Of a stretch of DNA of 64,000 nt, positions 56,703 to 64,000 are shown piece after piece. Positions within the stretch are counted from its first letter, which is position 1. Every line of letters starts with the position of its first letter. The DNA is from Alphaproteobacteria bacterium (GTDB lineage Bacteria > Pseudomonadota > Alphaproteobacteria > Caulobacterales > Caulobacteraceae): NCBI GenBank assembly GCA_025359785.1, contig JANYET010000053.1, forward strand, positions 1-64,000, in the 5' to 3' direction. The notes below the pieces were generated by a model, which was given only the letters and a program-made list of their open reading frames with translations, was not told where the DNA came from and did not search any database. Position numbers and translations under genes: made by a program.

Positions 56703-57224
56703 ATGACCCATCCCTCGACCCCTTGCCTGAACCGCCGCCGCGCCCTGGTCGGCGGCCTGATTCTGCTCGCCGCGCCCGCCGCCGTGGCCGGGACCGTCCC
56801 CTGTCGGGCGCCGCGCATCCTGTTCGTTTGCCCCGCCGGAACGGTGAAGAGCGCCATCGCGCGCGAGACCTTGAAGCGCCGCGCGGCGCAACTGGGCGTG
56901 CCGGTGTTCGTGACATCGCGAGGCCTCCATCCGGAGGATCACGTCTCGCCGGCGCTGGCGACCAACCTGGAGGCGGACGGGATCGACCCGCGAAGCGAGC
57001 CGCTCCGCGCCCTCGCGGCGAGCGACCTGGCGGCCGCGGATATCGTCATCGCCTTCGACGAGGCCGCGCAGGCGCCCGCCCTGAAAGGCGCGCGTATCTG
57101 GGACATACCATCCTGGAACAGCGACTACGCCGGCGCCAAGGGCGCGCTCGCGGGTCAGATTGACGGCCTGCTCTCTGAGCTGCGGCGCAGGCCGTGCCCG
57201 GCCGATCCGAAACCGGCCGGATGA
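56703..57224 (+). CDS. Exported low-molecular-weight phosphatase/arsenate reductase-like protein
   Basis: 173-aa protein with an Arg-rich, Tat-like signal (NRRRALVGGLILLAAPAAVAG) and a low-molecular-weight tyrosine phosphatase fold: strand ILFVCPAGTVKSAIARETL, where the P-loop reads C-x5-K-S instead of C-x5-R-S, and DIPSWNSDY in the later loop. The family is normally cytoplasmic, so both export and the changed P-loop are unusual. It may be a non-catalytic or altered-specificity relative. TGTCC-type spacing with no operon partner. Confidence 0.72.
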   Translation: MTHPSTPCLNRRRALVGGLILLAAPAAVAGTVPCRAPRILFVCPAGTVKSAIARETLKRRAAQLGVPVFVTSRGLHPEDHVSPALATNLEADGIDPRSEPLRALAASDLAAADIVIAFDEAAQAPALKGARIWDIPSWNSDYAGAKGALAGQIDGLLSELRRRPCPADPKPAG

Positions 57225-57261
57225 CCGGCGCGGCGGACCTGGAGCACGGCGGCGGCGTCTC

Positions 57262-57963
57262 TCAGGCGGCGCTCGCCTTGCGGAAGGCCGTGTTGGGATG
57301 ATGCCAGGAGAACGCCTTCATGAAGGCGTTCACATAGTCCCCAGCCTTGGCGCCGTAGTCCATCTGGTAGGCGTGCTCGTACATGTCGAGCGCCAGCAGC
57401 GGCGCGCCGTCGGCCATCGTCTGGGTGTGATCCGAGGCCCAGGTGTTCACCAGACGGCCGTCATGACGGCTATAGGTCAGCAGCACCCAGCCCGAGCCGC
57501 CACCCAGCGCCTTGCCCATGGCGGTGAACTCGGCGGCCCAGCGGTCGTGGCTGCCGAAGTCGCGCTCGATCGCCGCCGCCAGGCCCGGCGTGATCGGCTC
57601 GGCCGCCCGCAAGCCATTGAAATAGACCTCGTGCAGGATCATCGAATTCCAGGCGATCAGCTCTTCGCGCTTGAGGCCGTTGACCGCGAACACCGGCGCC
57701 GTGGCCAGGTCGAGCTTGCCGAACTCCGCCCGGATCGCCCCCAGCCGCTTCACCGCGCCGACGTAGTTGTTGTCGTGGTGGCTGGTCAGGAGCTTCTCGG
57801 AGAGGCCGGCGACCGTCTTCGGGTCGAACGGCAAGGCGGCCGGCGCGAAAGCGGCGCCGCCTGCCGCAGGCGCGGTCTGCGCGGTCGCGGCAGTGGCGGC
57901 CACGGCCCCGGCCAGGGCGACACCGCCCAGCAGCATGCGGCGGTCCAGGGTCGGTTCAGTCAT
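57262..57963 (-). CDS. Exported Fe/Mn superoxide dismutase
   Basis: 233-aa superoxide dismutase with a Tat-type signal (LDRRMLLGGVALAGAVAATAA). Metal ligands are visible: His in LTSHHDNNYVG, His in SMILHEVYFNG, Asp and His in DMYEHAYQMDYG. The active-site GGGSGWVLL is intact. Predicted to detoxify superoxide in the periplasm. The ATG at 57963 is 14 bases after the DUF3147 stop, so it probably shares that operon. Iron or manganese preference is not decided here. Confidence 0.9.
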   Translation of the reverse strand: MTEPTLDRRMLLGGVALAGAVAATAATAQTAPAAGGAAFAPAALPFDPKTVAGLSEKLLTSHHDNNYVGAVKRLGAIRAEFGKLDLATAPVFAVNGLKREELIAWNSMILHEVYFNGLRAAEPITPGLAAAIERDFGSHDRWAAEFTAMGKALGGGSGWVLLTYSRHDGRLVNTWASDHTQTMADGAPLLALDMYEHAYQMDYGAKAGDYVNAFMKAFSWHHPNTAFRKASAA

Positions 57964-57977
57964 CAGGGTCTCCCGGT

Positions 57978-58364
57978 TTATAGCTTGAGGCCGAACCTCG
58001 GGCCGACGGCGGTCATGCCCAGGTAGAGACCCATGGTCAGCACTGAGCCGGCGCCCAGCGCGGCCCAGAACGGCACTCCGCGCTTCATCAACGCCGGGAT
58101 CAAGAGGAACATCGGCAGGGACGGCAGGACATACCAGAAGGTCGCCCCGACATGGGCCTCCATGCGCACCGGGTCGCGCGTGTCGCGCCACAGCCAGATC
58201 ATCCCCAGGATCGAAATCAGCGGCAGGGACGCGATCAGCGCCCCGGCGCCCGGCCAGCGCTTGGCCGTCTCGGAGACGACGGCGATGATCACGCCCGAGA
58301 TCGCGGCCTTGGCGATCAGATAGAGCACGATGGGCCTATTTAGCCCGGTCGGTGAGCGCGGCAT
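57978..58364 (-). CDS. DUF3147 family membrane protein
   Basis: 128-aa protein of four helices (IVLYLIAKAAISGVIIAVVSE; WPGAGALIASLPLISILGMIWLW; HVGATFWYVLPSLPMFLLIPALM; FWAALGAGSVLTMGLYLGM), as in DUF3147. Function unknown. The reading frame overlaps the end of the serine hydrolase by 29 bases if the ATG at 58364 is used; a GTG at 58328 is an alternative. It is sandwiched in an operon between a serine hydrolase and a superoxide dismutase. Confidence 0.78.
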   Translation of the reverse strand: MPRSPTGLNRPIVLYLIAKAAISGVIIAVVSETAKRWPGAGALIASLPLISILGMIWLWRDTRDPVRMEAHVGATFWYVLPSLPMFLLIPALMKRGVPFWAALGAGSVLTMGLYLGMTAVGPRFGLKL

Positions 58365-59607
58365 AGGTCAGGCGCGGCGAGCTGACCCGCACGTCCGGGG
58401 TCCCGCCGCCGGGCACCGAGCCATTCACGTTCTGGATCATGCCGACGAAGATCAGGTCGTTGGTGGGATCGATCCAGAACCAGGTGCCGAACGCGCCACC
58501 CCAGTAGAAGGTGTCCTTGCCCTGCGGGGTCGGCACCTTCGACGGATCCTGGATCACCGCGAAGTCGAGGCCAAAGCCCAGGCCCGGCTGGTCCGGCCCG
58601 TAGAGGTCGACCATGACGCCCGGCTGCAGCACCGACTTGCGCATCAGCTGGACGGTCGTCGCCTTGATGTAGCGCCGCCCGTTCGCCTGGCCGCCGTTCG
58701 CGACCATCTGGCAGAACTTCCAGTAGTCCTCGGCAGTGGAGAGCAGGCCGCCGGAGCCCGACAGATAGGTGGGCTTCTTCGCCGGATCGCGTCCGCCGGC
58801 CGGCGCGGAGACGATCTTTCCGTCCTTGTAGGTGTTGATCCGGGCGACACGGGCGACCTTGTCCGGCGCGACCCAGAAGCCGGTGTCGGCCATGCCCAGG
58901 GGCTTGAAAAGCTGCTCGGCCATGAAGACGTCGAGTGGCTGGCCGGACAGCTTCTGAACGATGTAGCCCTGGATATCGACCGCCGGCCCGTAGGACCAGT
59001 CCGTGCCCGGCTGGCCGTAGAGCGGCAGCCTGGACAGCTTGTCGATCATGCCTTGCAGGTCACCGTCGCCGAAATGCTGGTCTGCGTAGTCGGCGTTCAC
59101 CCCAAAGCCCGCGGTGTGGCTCATGATCTGGGCCATGGTCTGCGGCGTCTTCTGGGGCTGCAGCGAGCCGTCCTTGGCCTTCACCTTCAAGCCCTTGAAC
59201 TCCGGGATGTGCTTGTCCAGCCGGTCGCTCAGCTTCCATTTGCCCTGTTCCCACAGGATCATCATGGCCACGCCGATGGTGGGCTTGGTCATCGAGGCGA
59301 TGCGGAAGATGGTGTCCTTCTGCATCGGCGCGCCCGAATCCAGGTCGCGTTTGCCGTAGGCGTCGAAGTGCACGACCTTGCCGCGCCGGGCGAGCAGGGT
59401 GGTGACGCCCGCCAGCTTCTGGCCGTCCACCAGCGCGTGCATGCCGGCCGCCAGATTGGCCAGACCCTCGCTGGAAAACCCGACGCTTTCCGGCGCCGCC
59501 AGGGTGATCGCCGCCAGCGCCTCGCGGCTGATCAGCCCGCCGGCGACCAGCGCCGCGCCGGCCGCCAACAGATGTCTGCGATCCAGGTTTGCAACCGTTG
59601 TGGCCAT
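58336..59607 (-). CDS. Beta-lactamase family serine hydrolase (esterase/peptidase type)
   Basis: 423-aa exported enzyme of the class C beta-lactamase/esterase group, with a Tat-like signal (LDRRHLLAAGAALVAGG). The catalytic S-x-x-K is in RIASMTKPT (about residue 104), and the Tyr motif is WSYGP (about 203); a late FGTWFWID-type region ends the fold. Probably an esterase or D-aminopeptidase rather than a true beta-lactamase. I start at ATG 59607, since codons before lack a signal. Heads an operon with DUF3147 and superoxide dismutase. Confidence 0.88.
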   Translation of the reverse strand: MATTVANLDRRHLLAAGAALVAGGLISREALAAITLAAPESVGFSSEGLANLAAGMHALVDGQKLAGVTTLLARRGKVVHFDAYGKRDLDSGAPMQKDTIFRIASMTKPTIGVAMMILWEQGKWKLSDRLDKHIPEFKGLKVKAKDGSLQPQKTPQTMAQIMSHTAGFGVNADYADQHFGDGDLQGMIDKLSRLPLYGQPGTDWSYGPAVDIQGYIVQKLSGQPLDVFMAEQLFKPLGMADTGFWVAPDKVARVARINTYKDGKIVSAPAGGRDPAKKPTYLSGSGGLLSTAEDYWKFCQMVANGGQANGRRYIKATTVQLMRKSVLQPGVMVDLYGPDQPGLGFGLDFAVIQDPSKVPTPQGKDTFYWGGAFGTWFWIDPTNDLIFVGMIQNVNGSVPGGGTPDVRVSSPRLTYAALTDRAK

Positions 59608-59693
59608 GACGTTCCCCCTCTTATGCCGAAGCTTTGGGCGACTATCGGCCAAGCGGCGTTCCGTGGCGAGAGGCCGGACCGCCGGGATGGCGG

Positions 59694-60314
59694 CTACTTC
59701 GGCTTTTTGGCGTCCTGCAGGTCCTTGTCGATGTCGTGCTTGTAGAGGCTGTCCTTCGGCCGCGGGATGTAGCGGCCGTGGCAGGCGAAGCAGGAGTCGT
59801 AGATCGCCGAGCCCGCCTCGAAGGTCTTGTCATGGTTCTTGGCCTGGGCCGCGCTCATGGCGGACAGGCCCGCGTTGGTGAGCTGGATCGCGTACTTCAT
59901 CCAGGGCCCGTTCGGGTCGCGGGCGCGGCCTTCCATCTGCAGCAGGTTGCCGGCCTCGACGAGCTGGGCGGCGCTATCCAGCGAAACCTTCCAGTTTTCG
60001 TCATCGACAGGGGTGCGGTCCTTCGCGCCCTTTTCGTCGTCCACCTCGCCGCTGCGCGCCCAGAACGCCTCGGCCGCCGGGTTGACGATATGGCGCATGA
60101 CGTCCTTGACGCCCAGCAGGACGCGGCCCGGGGCCAGGATCGGTGGGATGGGCGAAGCAATCGGCGGCGCGGGCCTGGGGGCCGGCGGGACGGCGGGGTC
60201 GGAGCCGGGCGGGGTCGGCGACTGGGCGAGCGCCGCCCCGGATAGAGCCGCCCCGGACAGCCCGGCGATAGCGCTGATCATCGCGACCCCGACCAGACGA
60301 TGTGAAAGCCGCAT
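59694..60314 (-). CDS. Cytochrome c-like exported protein
   Basis: 206-aa protein with a signal peptide (RLVGVAMISAIAGLSGAAL), a Pro-rich linker (SPTPPGSDPAVPPAPRPAPP) and a cytochrome-like body with CFACHGRY as CXXCH. It shares layout with the lipoprotein at 50244-50825 (VMRHIVNPAAEAFWARSG parallels MGHVVDPASFAYWKGSG; both have a dehydro helix WK/EN-W, LVEAGNLLQ). GGGGAGGG precedes the ATG. Likely a periplasmic electron carrier. Confidence 0.82.
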   Translation of the reverse strand: MRLSHRLVGVAMISAIAGLSGAALSGAALAQSPTPPGSDPAVPPAPRPAPPIASPIPPILAPGRVLLGVKDVMRHIVNPAAEAFWARSGEVDDEKGAKDRTPVDDENWKVSLDSAAQLVEAGNLLQMEGRARDPNGPWMKYAIQLTNAGLSAMSAAQAKNHDKTFEAGSAIYDSCFACHGRYIPRPKDSLYKHDIDKDLQDAKKPK

Positions 60315-60429
60315 GAGTCCCTCCCCGTTTCCCGCCACCTTAGCGGGCGCGCCGACGGGAGGCACCTCTTTCAGAGCGCGGGCCGCCGTCGCCACCGGCG
60401 GTCGCCGACCCGCGCGGCTGGGAGCCCAA

Positions 60430-60894
60430 TTAGGGTTTGGGCGGCGGCGTGTAGAGCTCGATCGCATTGCCCTCGGGATCGGCGATGAAATAGGCGACGC
60501 CTGCGATCACCTGGCGGTTCTCCACCCCTTGCGTCTTCAGCCAGTCGGCCAGACCCTTGGCGTTCGGCACGCCCAGGATGATGCGTCCCATGGCGTTGGG
60601 CCCTGGCTGCCGCGCCGCCGACTTCAGGAGCGCCACGATCGCCGCATCCGGGCCGCCGCCATAGCCCATGATGTATTCGCGCGGGCTGCCGTCCGCCGCC
60701 TTGATCGTATTGAGCAGGGTCATGCCGAGCTTGGCCGCGTACCAGGCCTTCTGCGCCTCCAGATCCATGACATTGAGACCCGCGCCGTCCACCTTGCCGG
60801 GCTTCAGGTTGGCTGGCGGCCCATCGGCCAGGGCCGCGCCCGCGCTCATGGTCAGCACGGCGGCCGCGGCCGCCAGCGTCATCCAGGTTTTCAT
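60430..60894 (-). CDS. Exported VOC (glyoxalase-fold) family protein
   Basis: 154-aa protein with a signal peptide (MTLAAAAAVLTMSAGAALA) and a VOC domain: GLNVMDLEAQKAWYAAKLGM, GRIILGVPNAKGLADWL, and a terminal FIADPEGNAIELYTP containing the Glu metal ligand. VOC proteins act as lyases, dioxygenases or resistance proteins; the exported form is less common. Signal plus fold is clear, the reaction is unknown. Start at ATG 60894 follows AGGA. Confidence 0.83.
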   Translation of the reverse strand: MKTWMTLAAAAAVLTMSAGAALADGPPANLKPGKVDGAGLNVMDLEAQKAWYAAKLGMTLLNTIKAADGSPREYIMGYGGGPDAAIVALLKSAARQPGPNAMGRIILGVPNAKGLADWLKTQGVENRQVIAGVAYFIADPEGNAIELYTPPPKP

Positions 60895-60982
60895 CTTGTT
60901 GTCCTGCCCCTCGTTTCCCGGTGGGCATCCTGGCCAGTTCCGACCCCCTGGCAAGGGAAAGCGCCGGCCGGCCAGCCTGCGC

Positions 60983-61177
60983 CTAGTTATCCGGCGCGTC
61001 GTCGCGGTCGGCCATGATCCGCTGATAGACCGCCGTCGCCATGCCGCGCACGGTCTTCGAGGCGGTCTCCAGCGCCACGGCGCCGACCAGGCTGGCGCCA
61101 TCGGCGGCCATCTGGTCCAGCTCGTCGGCCACTTCCGTGAGCTTCTGATAGACGGCGATGTCGGAGGTCTCAGTCAT
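60983..61177 (-). CDS. Small hypothetical protein
   Basis: 64-aa protein (MTETSDIAVYQKLTEVADELDQM) with one helical, amphipathic core and no signal peptide; ends RIMADRDDAPDN. No family recognised. It starts 29 bases after a weak GGGGTGG and precedes the VOC gene by 88 bases on the same strand. Confidence 0.5.
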   Translation of the reverse strand: MTETSDIAVYQKLTEVADELDQMAADGASLVGAVALETASKTVRGMATAVYQRIMADRDDAPDN

Positions 61178-61387
61178 CGGCGACCACCCCTACAGAGCCC
61201 GCTAGGCTCTCGGCAAGACCGTCGGCCCGGCCGGACGGACGCGCAAGGCGCCGCCGCACCGCCCGGTCGCCCCCCGAAAACGGCGAATTCATCCCGGGGT
61301 TTCAAGGGCTTCAGCGCTCGCTAACCACGAAAATTCACCCTGAATTGACGGACCTGGGGCTAGGCTTGGTGCGTCCTGTTGGGAAAA

Positions 61388-61792
61388 ATGCTGGTGTTTC
61401 CGACCATCCCCTTTCGGCTGGTGCGCTTCGGCTCGGCGCTGATCGTGCTGACCTGCGTGATCGTGCTGGTCTCGCCCTTGTCGATCCGCGGCGCCGTGTT
61501 GAGCGACCGACCGATCGTCGATGTGCTGACCTTCTACGGGGTGACCGCCGGGGCCTATGGCCTGTTGCCCTTCATGCGCCGCGGCGACATCGCCATGGTG
61601 GCCATGTGGGTCGTGCTGGGCGTCGGCGTCGCCCCCTGCTTCGCGGGTGAAGAGCTATCGGCGTCCCACATGTTCGGCGGCATCGTCGGCGTCCTGATGG
61701 CCGCGGCGCCGGTCTACATCGCCCGCTTCCGCCAGGTGGCCCAGGGCGACATCCGCGACTACCGCCGCCGCCGGACGGAAGGCGAGGACTGA
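61388..61792 (+). CDS. Small integral membrane protein, unknown
   Basis: 134-aa protein of about four hydrophobic helices (LVRFGSALIVLTCVIVLVS; VLTFYGVTAGAYGLLPFM; IAMVAMWVVLGVGVAPC; HMFGGIVGVLMAAAPVYIA), ending with a basic tail FRQVAQGDIRDYRRRR. No family recognised. The ATG at 61388 is 2 bases after a GGGAAAAA-type sequence; the TTG at 61379 is an alternative. A TTGACGG...GCTAGGCT pair upstream has too short a gap to be called a promoter. Confidence 0.6.
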   Translation: MLVFPTIPFRLVRFGSALIVLTCVIVLVSPLSIRGAVLSDRPIVDVLTFYGVTAGAYGLLPFMRRGDIAMVAMWVVLGVGVAPCFAGEELSASHMFGGIVGVLMAAAPVYIARFRQVAQGDIRDYRRRRTEGED

Positions 61793-61796
61793 CGGC

Positions 61797-62687
61797 CTAT
61801 TTCAGGCCCTGAAGCCAGGCGATCACCAGCGCCTCCAGCGCGACCCGCTTGCCGCTCCAGCCGTGGTCGGTGGCTTCGTGGACCGCGCTCAGCTGCTTGT
61901 CGCCGCGCTTTCGCAGGTCGGCGACCAGGGCGTCGGACATGGGCGCCAGGCCGTCATCGGAAGTCAGCACCAACACCGGCATTTTCATCAGCCCCGGCGC
62001 GGCGGCGGCGAAACTGGCGTCGCCGAGCGTTCCCATCTCCTCGGCCATGCTCTCTGCCGTGACCCCGGCCAGGCTCTCCATATTCTCCCGCGCGGTCCGC
62101 AGCCGCGCGCCCGGCGGCGTGCGGGCCATTACGCCCAGATCGGCCGACGAGATCATCACCGCGCCCGCCAGCCCCGGATCACCGCCAGCGGTCACCGCCG
62201 TGACGCCACCGCCCAGGCTGTGGCCCGCGATCACCAGTTTCCGGGTCTCGACGCCCAGCCGGGCCGCATTAGCCGGCGTGCGCACATAGGCCAGCACCGC
62301 CTTGGCGTCCGCCAGGTTGCCGCGGAAGCTGTAGGCTCCCGGACTGCCCCAGGACCCGCGGTAGTTGAAGGTCACGACGTTCCAGCCGGCGCGGCGGATC
62401 GCCTGGGCAAGGTCGAGGTTCTTTTCGTTGCCGGGCAGGCCATGCAGCAGGATCACCGTCGGGTGTGGCCCCGCGCCGGCGGCCAGGTAGGCGACGCCGT
62501 TGATCTCCACCCCGCCGCTGGGGATGTGCAGCACCTCCATGCGCGGCGGGTGAGTGGCGTCGATGGGCGGGTCGGTGAAGATGGCGGCCGGGACCGACGG
62601 CGCTCGGACGGGTTTCGCCATCGTGGCGACGGGCGCGGCGCCCAGCGCCAAGGCCACCATCAGCCCCATCATGGTCGTGCGACGCAT
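61797..62687 (-). CDS. Exported alpha/beta hydrolase
   Basis: 296-aa alpha/beta hydrolase with signal peptide (MMGLMVALALGAAPVATMA). The nucleophile elbow is AGHSLGGG (about residue 155); HGLPGNEKN forms the oxyanion loop; the acid is in TSDDGLAPM and the His in EATDHGW. Probably an esterase or peptidase acting on envelope substrates. Start at ATG 62687 is preceded by GGAGGGCGAG. Convergent with the small membrane protein. Confidence 0.85.
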   Translation of the reverse strand: MRRTTMMGLMVALALGAAPVATMAKPVRAPSVPAAIFTDPPIDATHPPRMEVLHIPSGGVEINGVAYLAAGAGPHPTVILLHGLPGNEKNLDLAQAIRRAGWNVVTFNYRGSWGSPGAYSFRGNLADAKAVLAYVRTPANAARLGVETRKLVIAGHSLGGGVTAVTAGGDPGLAGAVMISSADLGVMARTPPGARLRTARENMESLAGVTAESMAEEMGTLGDASFAAAAPGLMKMPVLVLTSDDGLAPMSDALVADLRKRGDKQLSAVHEATDHGWSGKRVALEALVIAWLQGLK

Positions 62688-62767
62688 CTCGCCCTCCGCT
62701 TCCTGGATCTTCACCGCGCATTGAAGCACAGGCGCCGCAGTCAAGGCGATGGGTCAAGGCGACGGAC

Positions 62768-64000
62768 TTACGCGACGGCCTGGTGCGCGCGGTGGCCCGA
62801 GGCCAGATGGTTCAGCAAGGCCCGCAGCCGGGCCGGATGCAGTGGCTTGTGAATGATCGGCACCCCGGCGGCGTCGGCGGCGGCCAGGACCTCGGCGCCC
62901 ATGTCGCCGGTGACCAGGCAGAAGGCCAACGGCGAGTCCCGCCGGGCCGAGAGCCGCACGATCACCTCAAGGCCGTTCGCCTCGCCCGGCAACCGGTAGT
63001 CGGCGAGACAGATGTCATAGCGCGCGCCCTCTGAAATCAGGCGCTCCGCCGTGACCAGGTCTGCCGCGGCCGCCGCCTCGACACCCCATTGGCGCAGCAA
63101 CAGGCAGGCCCCCTCGCGCACCATGGCGTCGTCATCGACCAGCAGCAGCCGCAGGCCCTGCATCAGGTCGGGCGCCACCGCGGCCTTCGGCGTCTCGGCC
63201 GGCGCCGCGCCGGGCAGGCTGAACGAGAACCGCGAGCCGCGGCCCTCCACCGAGGCGATCTCGATGGCGCCGCCGAGAATGGCGGCCATCCGCTGCGCGA
63301 TAGCCAGGCCCAGGCCCAGGCCCTTGCTGCGATCGCGTTCCGGATTTCCGATCTGCACGAACTCGTCGAAAATCCGCGCCTGGTCGGCGTGGGCGATGCC
63401 GATGCCGGTATCGGCGACCTCAATCGAAACTCGCCCGCCACGCCGCCGCGCCGCCACCAGGATTCCGCCGGTCCGGGTGTAGCGCAGGGCGTTGGTGACC
63501 AGGTTGACGCAAATCTGCTCGGTGAGGGCTGCATCGGAGTCGACCCACAGGTCGGTGTCGCGGAACCGCAGGTCGAGACCTTGCTGTTCGGCGACGGGAT
63601 CGAAATAGCCGGCCAGCCGGTCGAACAGATCCTGACAGGAGACCGGCTCGCGGTGGTTCTGCACCACGCCCGCCTCCAGGCGCGAGATGTCCAGAAGACC
63701 GTTGAACAGTTTCTCCATGGCCGAGACGTTCGACTGGATGCGCGCGGCGACGTCCTTGGCCTCGTCGTCCAGGGCCAGCGACTGCAGCGAGCCAGAGAAC
63801 AGGCTGAGGGCATGCAGCGGCTGGCGCAGGTCGTGGCTGGCGGCGGCGAGCAGTTGCGACTTGGCGAGGTTGGCCTTCTCCGCCCGCCCCCGGGCCTCCT
63901 GGGCCTCGGTCTTCTCGACCTCCAGCTCGGCCAGCAGGCGGCGGTTCTCAAACCGGATCGCGAAGCCTTCCTTCAGCTCGCGGTTCTGCACCCGGCAGAA
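62768..64000 (-). CDS. Hybrid sensor histidine kinase / response regulator (5' end outside window)
   Basis: C-terminal 411 codons of a hybrid kinase whose start lies beyond the window edge. Order: a coiled coil linker (LLAELEVEKTEAQEA), H-box SHDLRQPLHALSLF, N-box NLVTNALRYT, G1 DTGIGI and G2 GLGLGLAIAQRMA, then a receiver domain with VDDDAMV and phosphoacceptor Asp in CLADYRLPG, ending KPLHPARLRALL. Signals by phosphotransfer to its own receiver. The sensor input domain is not visible. Confidence 0.92.
   Translation of the reverse strand, partial: FCRVQNRELKEGFAIRFENRRLLAELEVEKTEAQEARGRAEKANLAKSQLLAAASHDLRQPLHALSLFSGSLQSLALDDEAKDVAARIQSNVSAMEKLFNGLLDISRLEAGVVQNHREPVSCQDLFDRLAGYFDPVAEQQGLDLRFRDTDLWVDSDAALTEQICVNLVTNALRYTRTGGILVAARRRGGRVSIEVADTGIGIAHADQARIFDEFVQIGNPERDRSKGLGLGLAIAQRMAAILGGAIEIASVEGRGSRFSFSLPGAAPAETPKAAVAPDLMQGLRLLLVDDDAMVREGACLLLRQWGVEAAAAADLVTAERLISEGARYDICLADYRLPGEANGLEVIVRLSARRDSPLAFCLVTGDMGAEVLAAADAAGVPIIHKPLHPARLRALLNHLASGHRAHQAVA

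Noticed and set aside
61343..61366. TTGACGG...GCTAGGCT as a promoter for the small membrane protein
   Set aside because: Only 7 bases separate the boxes; the Caulobacter consensus needs 10-14.

Overview
The window is high-GC DNA from an alphaproteobacterium, most likely Caulobacteraceae (Caulobacter/Phenylobacterium-like). The best marker is a full-length homologue of the polar organiser PodJ at 15.6-18.6 kb. Supporting signs are three exported proteins ending in a PEPxxWA-CTERM sorting tail, promoters resembling the Caulobacter housekeeping type (TTGACGS, 10-14 bases, GCTANAWC), and several families of interspersed palindromic repeats. No transposase, integrase, rRNA or CRISPR array was seen. 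One tRNA gene, tRNA-Gly(CCC), is present.

Layout. 0-6.7 kb: end of a penicillin-binding protein, two DUF4402 surface-protein paralogues flanking a Gfo/Idh/MocA oxidoreductase and a PIG-L deacetylase, then an SDR enzyme and a small secreted protein. 6.8-13.4 kb: a saccharopine-dehydrogenase-like reductase, a three-gene PhyH dioxygenase/DsbA-like isomerase operon, and the ligase-associated Lhr-type helicase plus PdeM nuclease pair. 13.4-21.4 kb: a TauE/SafE exporter operon, podJ, and an MprF-type aminoacyl-phosphatidylglycerol synthase. 21.5-29.4 kb: an array of five paralogous acyl-CoA dehydrogenases plus a shorter sixth partner, closed by a strong terminator.

29.4-33.1 kb is an accessory island: two terminase-small-subunit-like genes (one shortened), a duplicated fragment of a SnoaL/DUF4440-like gene, a lower-GC lipoprotein gene and a HigBA toxin-antitoxin pair, with palindromic repeats at the edges. 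33.3-37.5 kb holds the three PEP-CTERM genes, an HD-domain protein and an Old Yellow Enzyme. 37.7-48.8 kb has the tRNA, an animal-type serine dehydratase, an M13 peptidase, envelope proteins, an amidohydrolase, and a GntR-slipin operon with a readable leaderless promoter and palindromic operator. 48.8-64 kb carries a membrane-anchored winged-helix regulator divergent from a cytochrome-like lipoprotein, a metal module (CopC, PepSY protein, TonB receptor, divergent NRAMP transporter), an exported LMW-phosphatase-like protein, a serine hydrolase/DUF3147/superoxide dismutase operon, and the end of a hybrid histidine kinase.

The most unusual observations are: an in-frame palindromic repeat inside the helicase gene; the acyl-CoA dehydrogenase array, with a 65-base identical stretch between its first two members and repeats between later ones; a copC 3' remnant 3.9 kb from intact copC, bracketing the TonB/PepSY module; autoregulatory-looking palindromes at the starts of the gntR and higB genes; and two micro-ORFs (an EFW-repeat peptide ahead of a thioredoxin-like gene, and a one-helix peptide after slipin).
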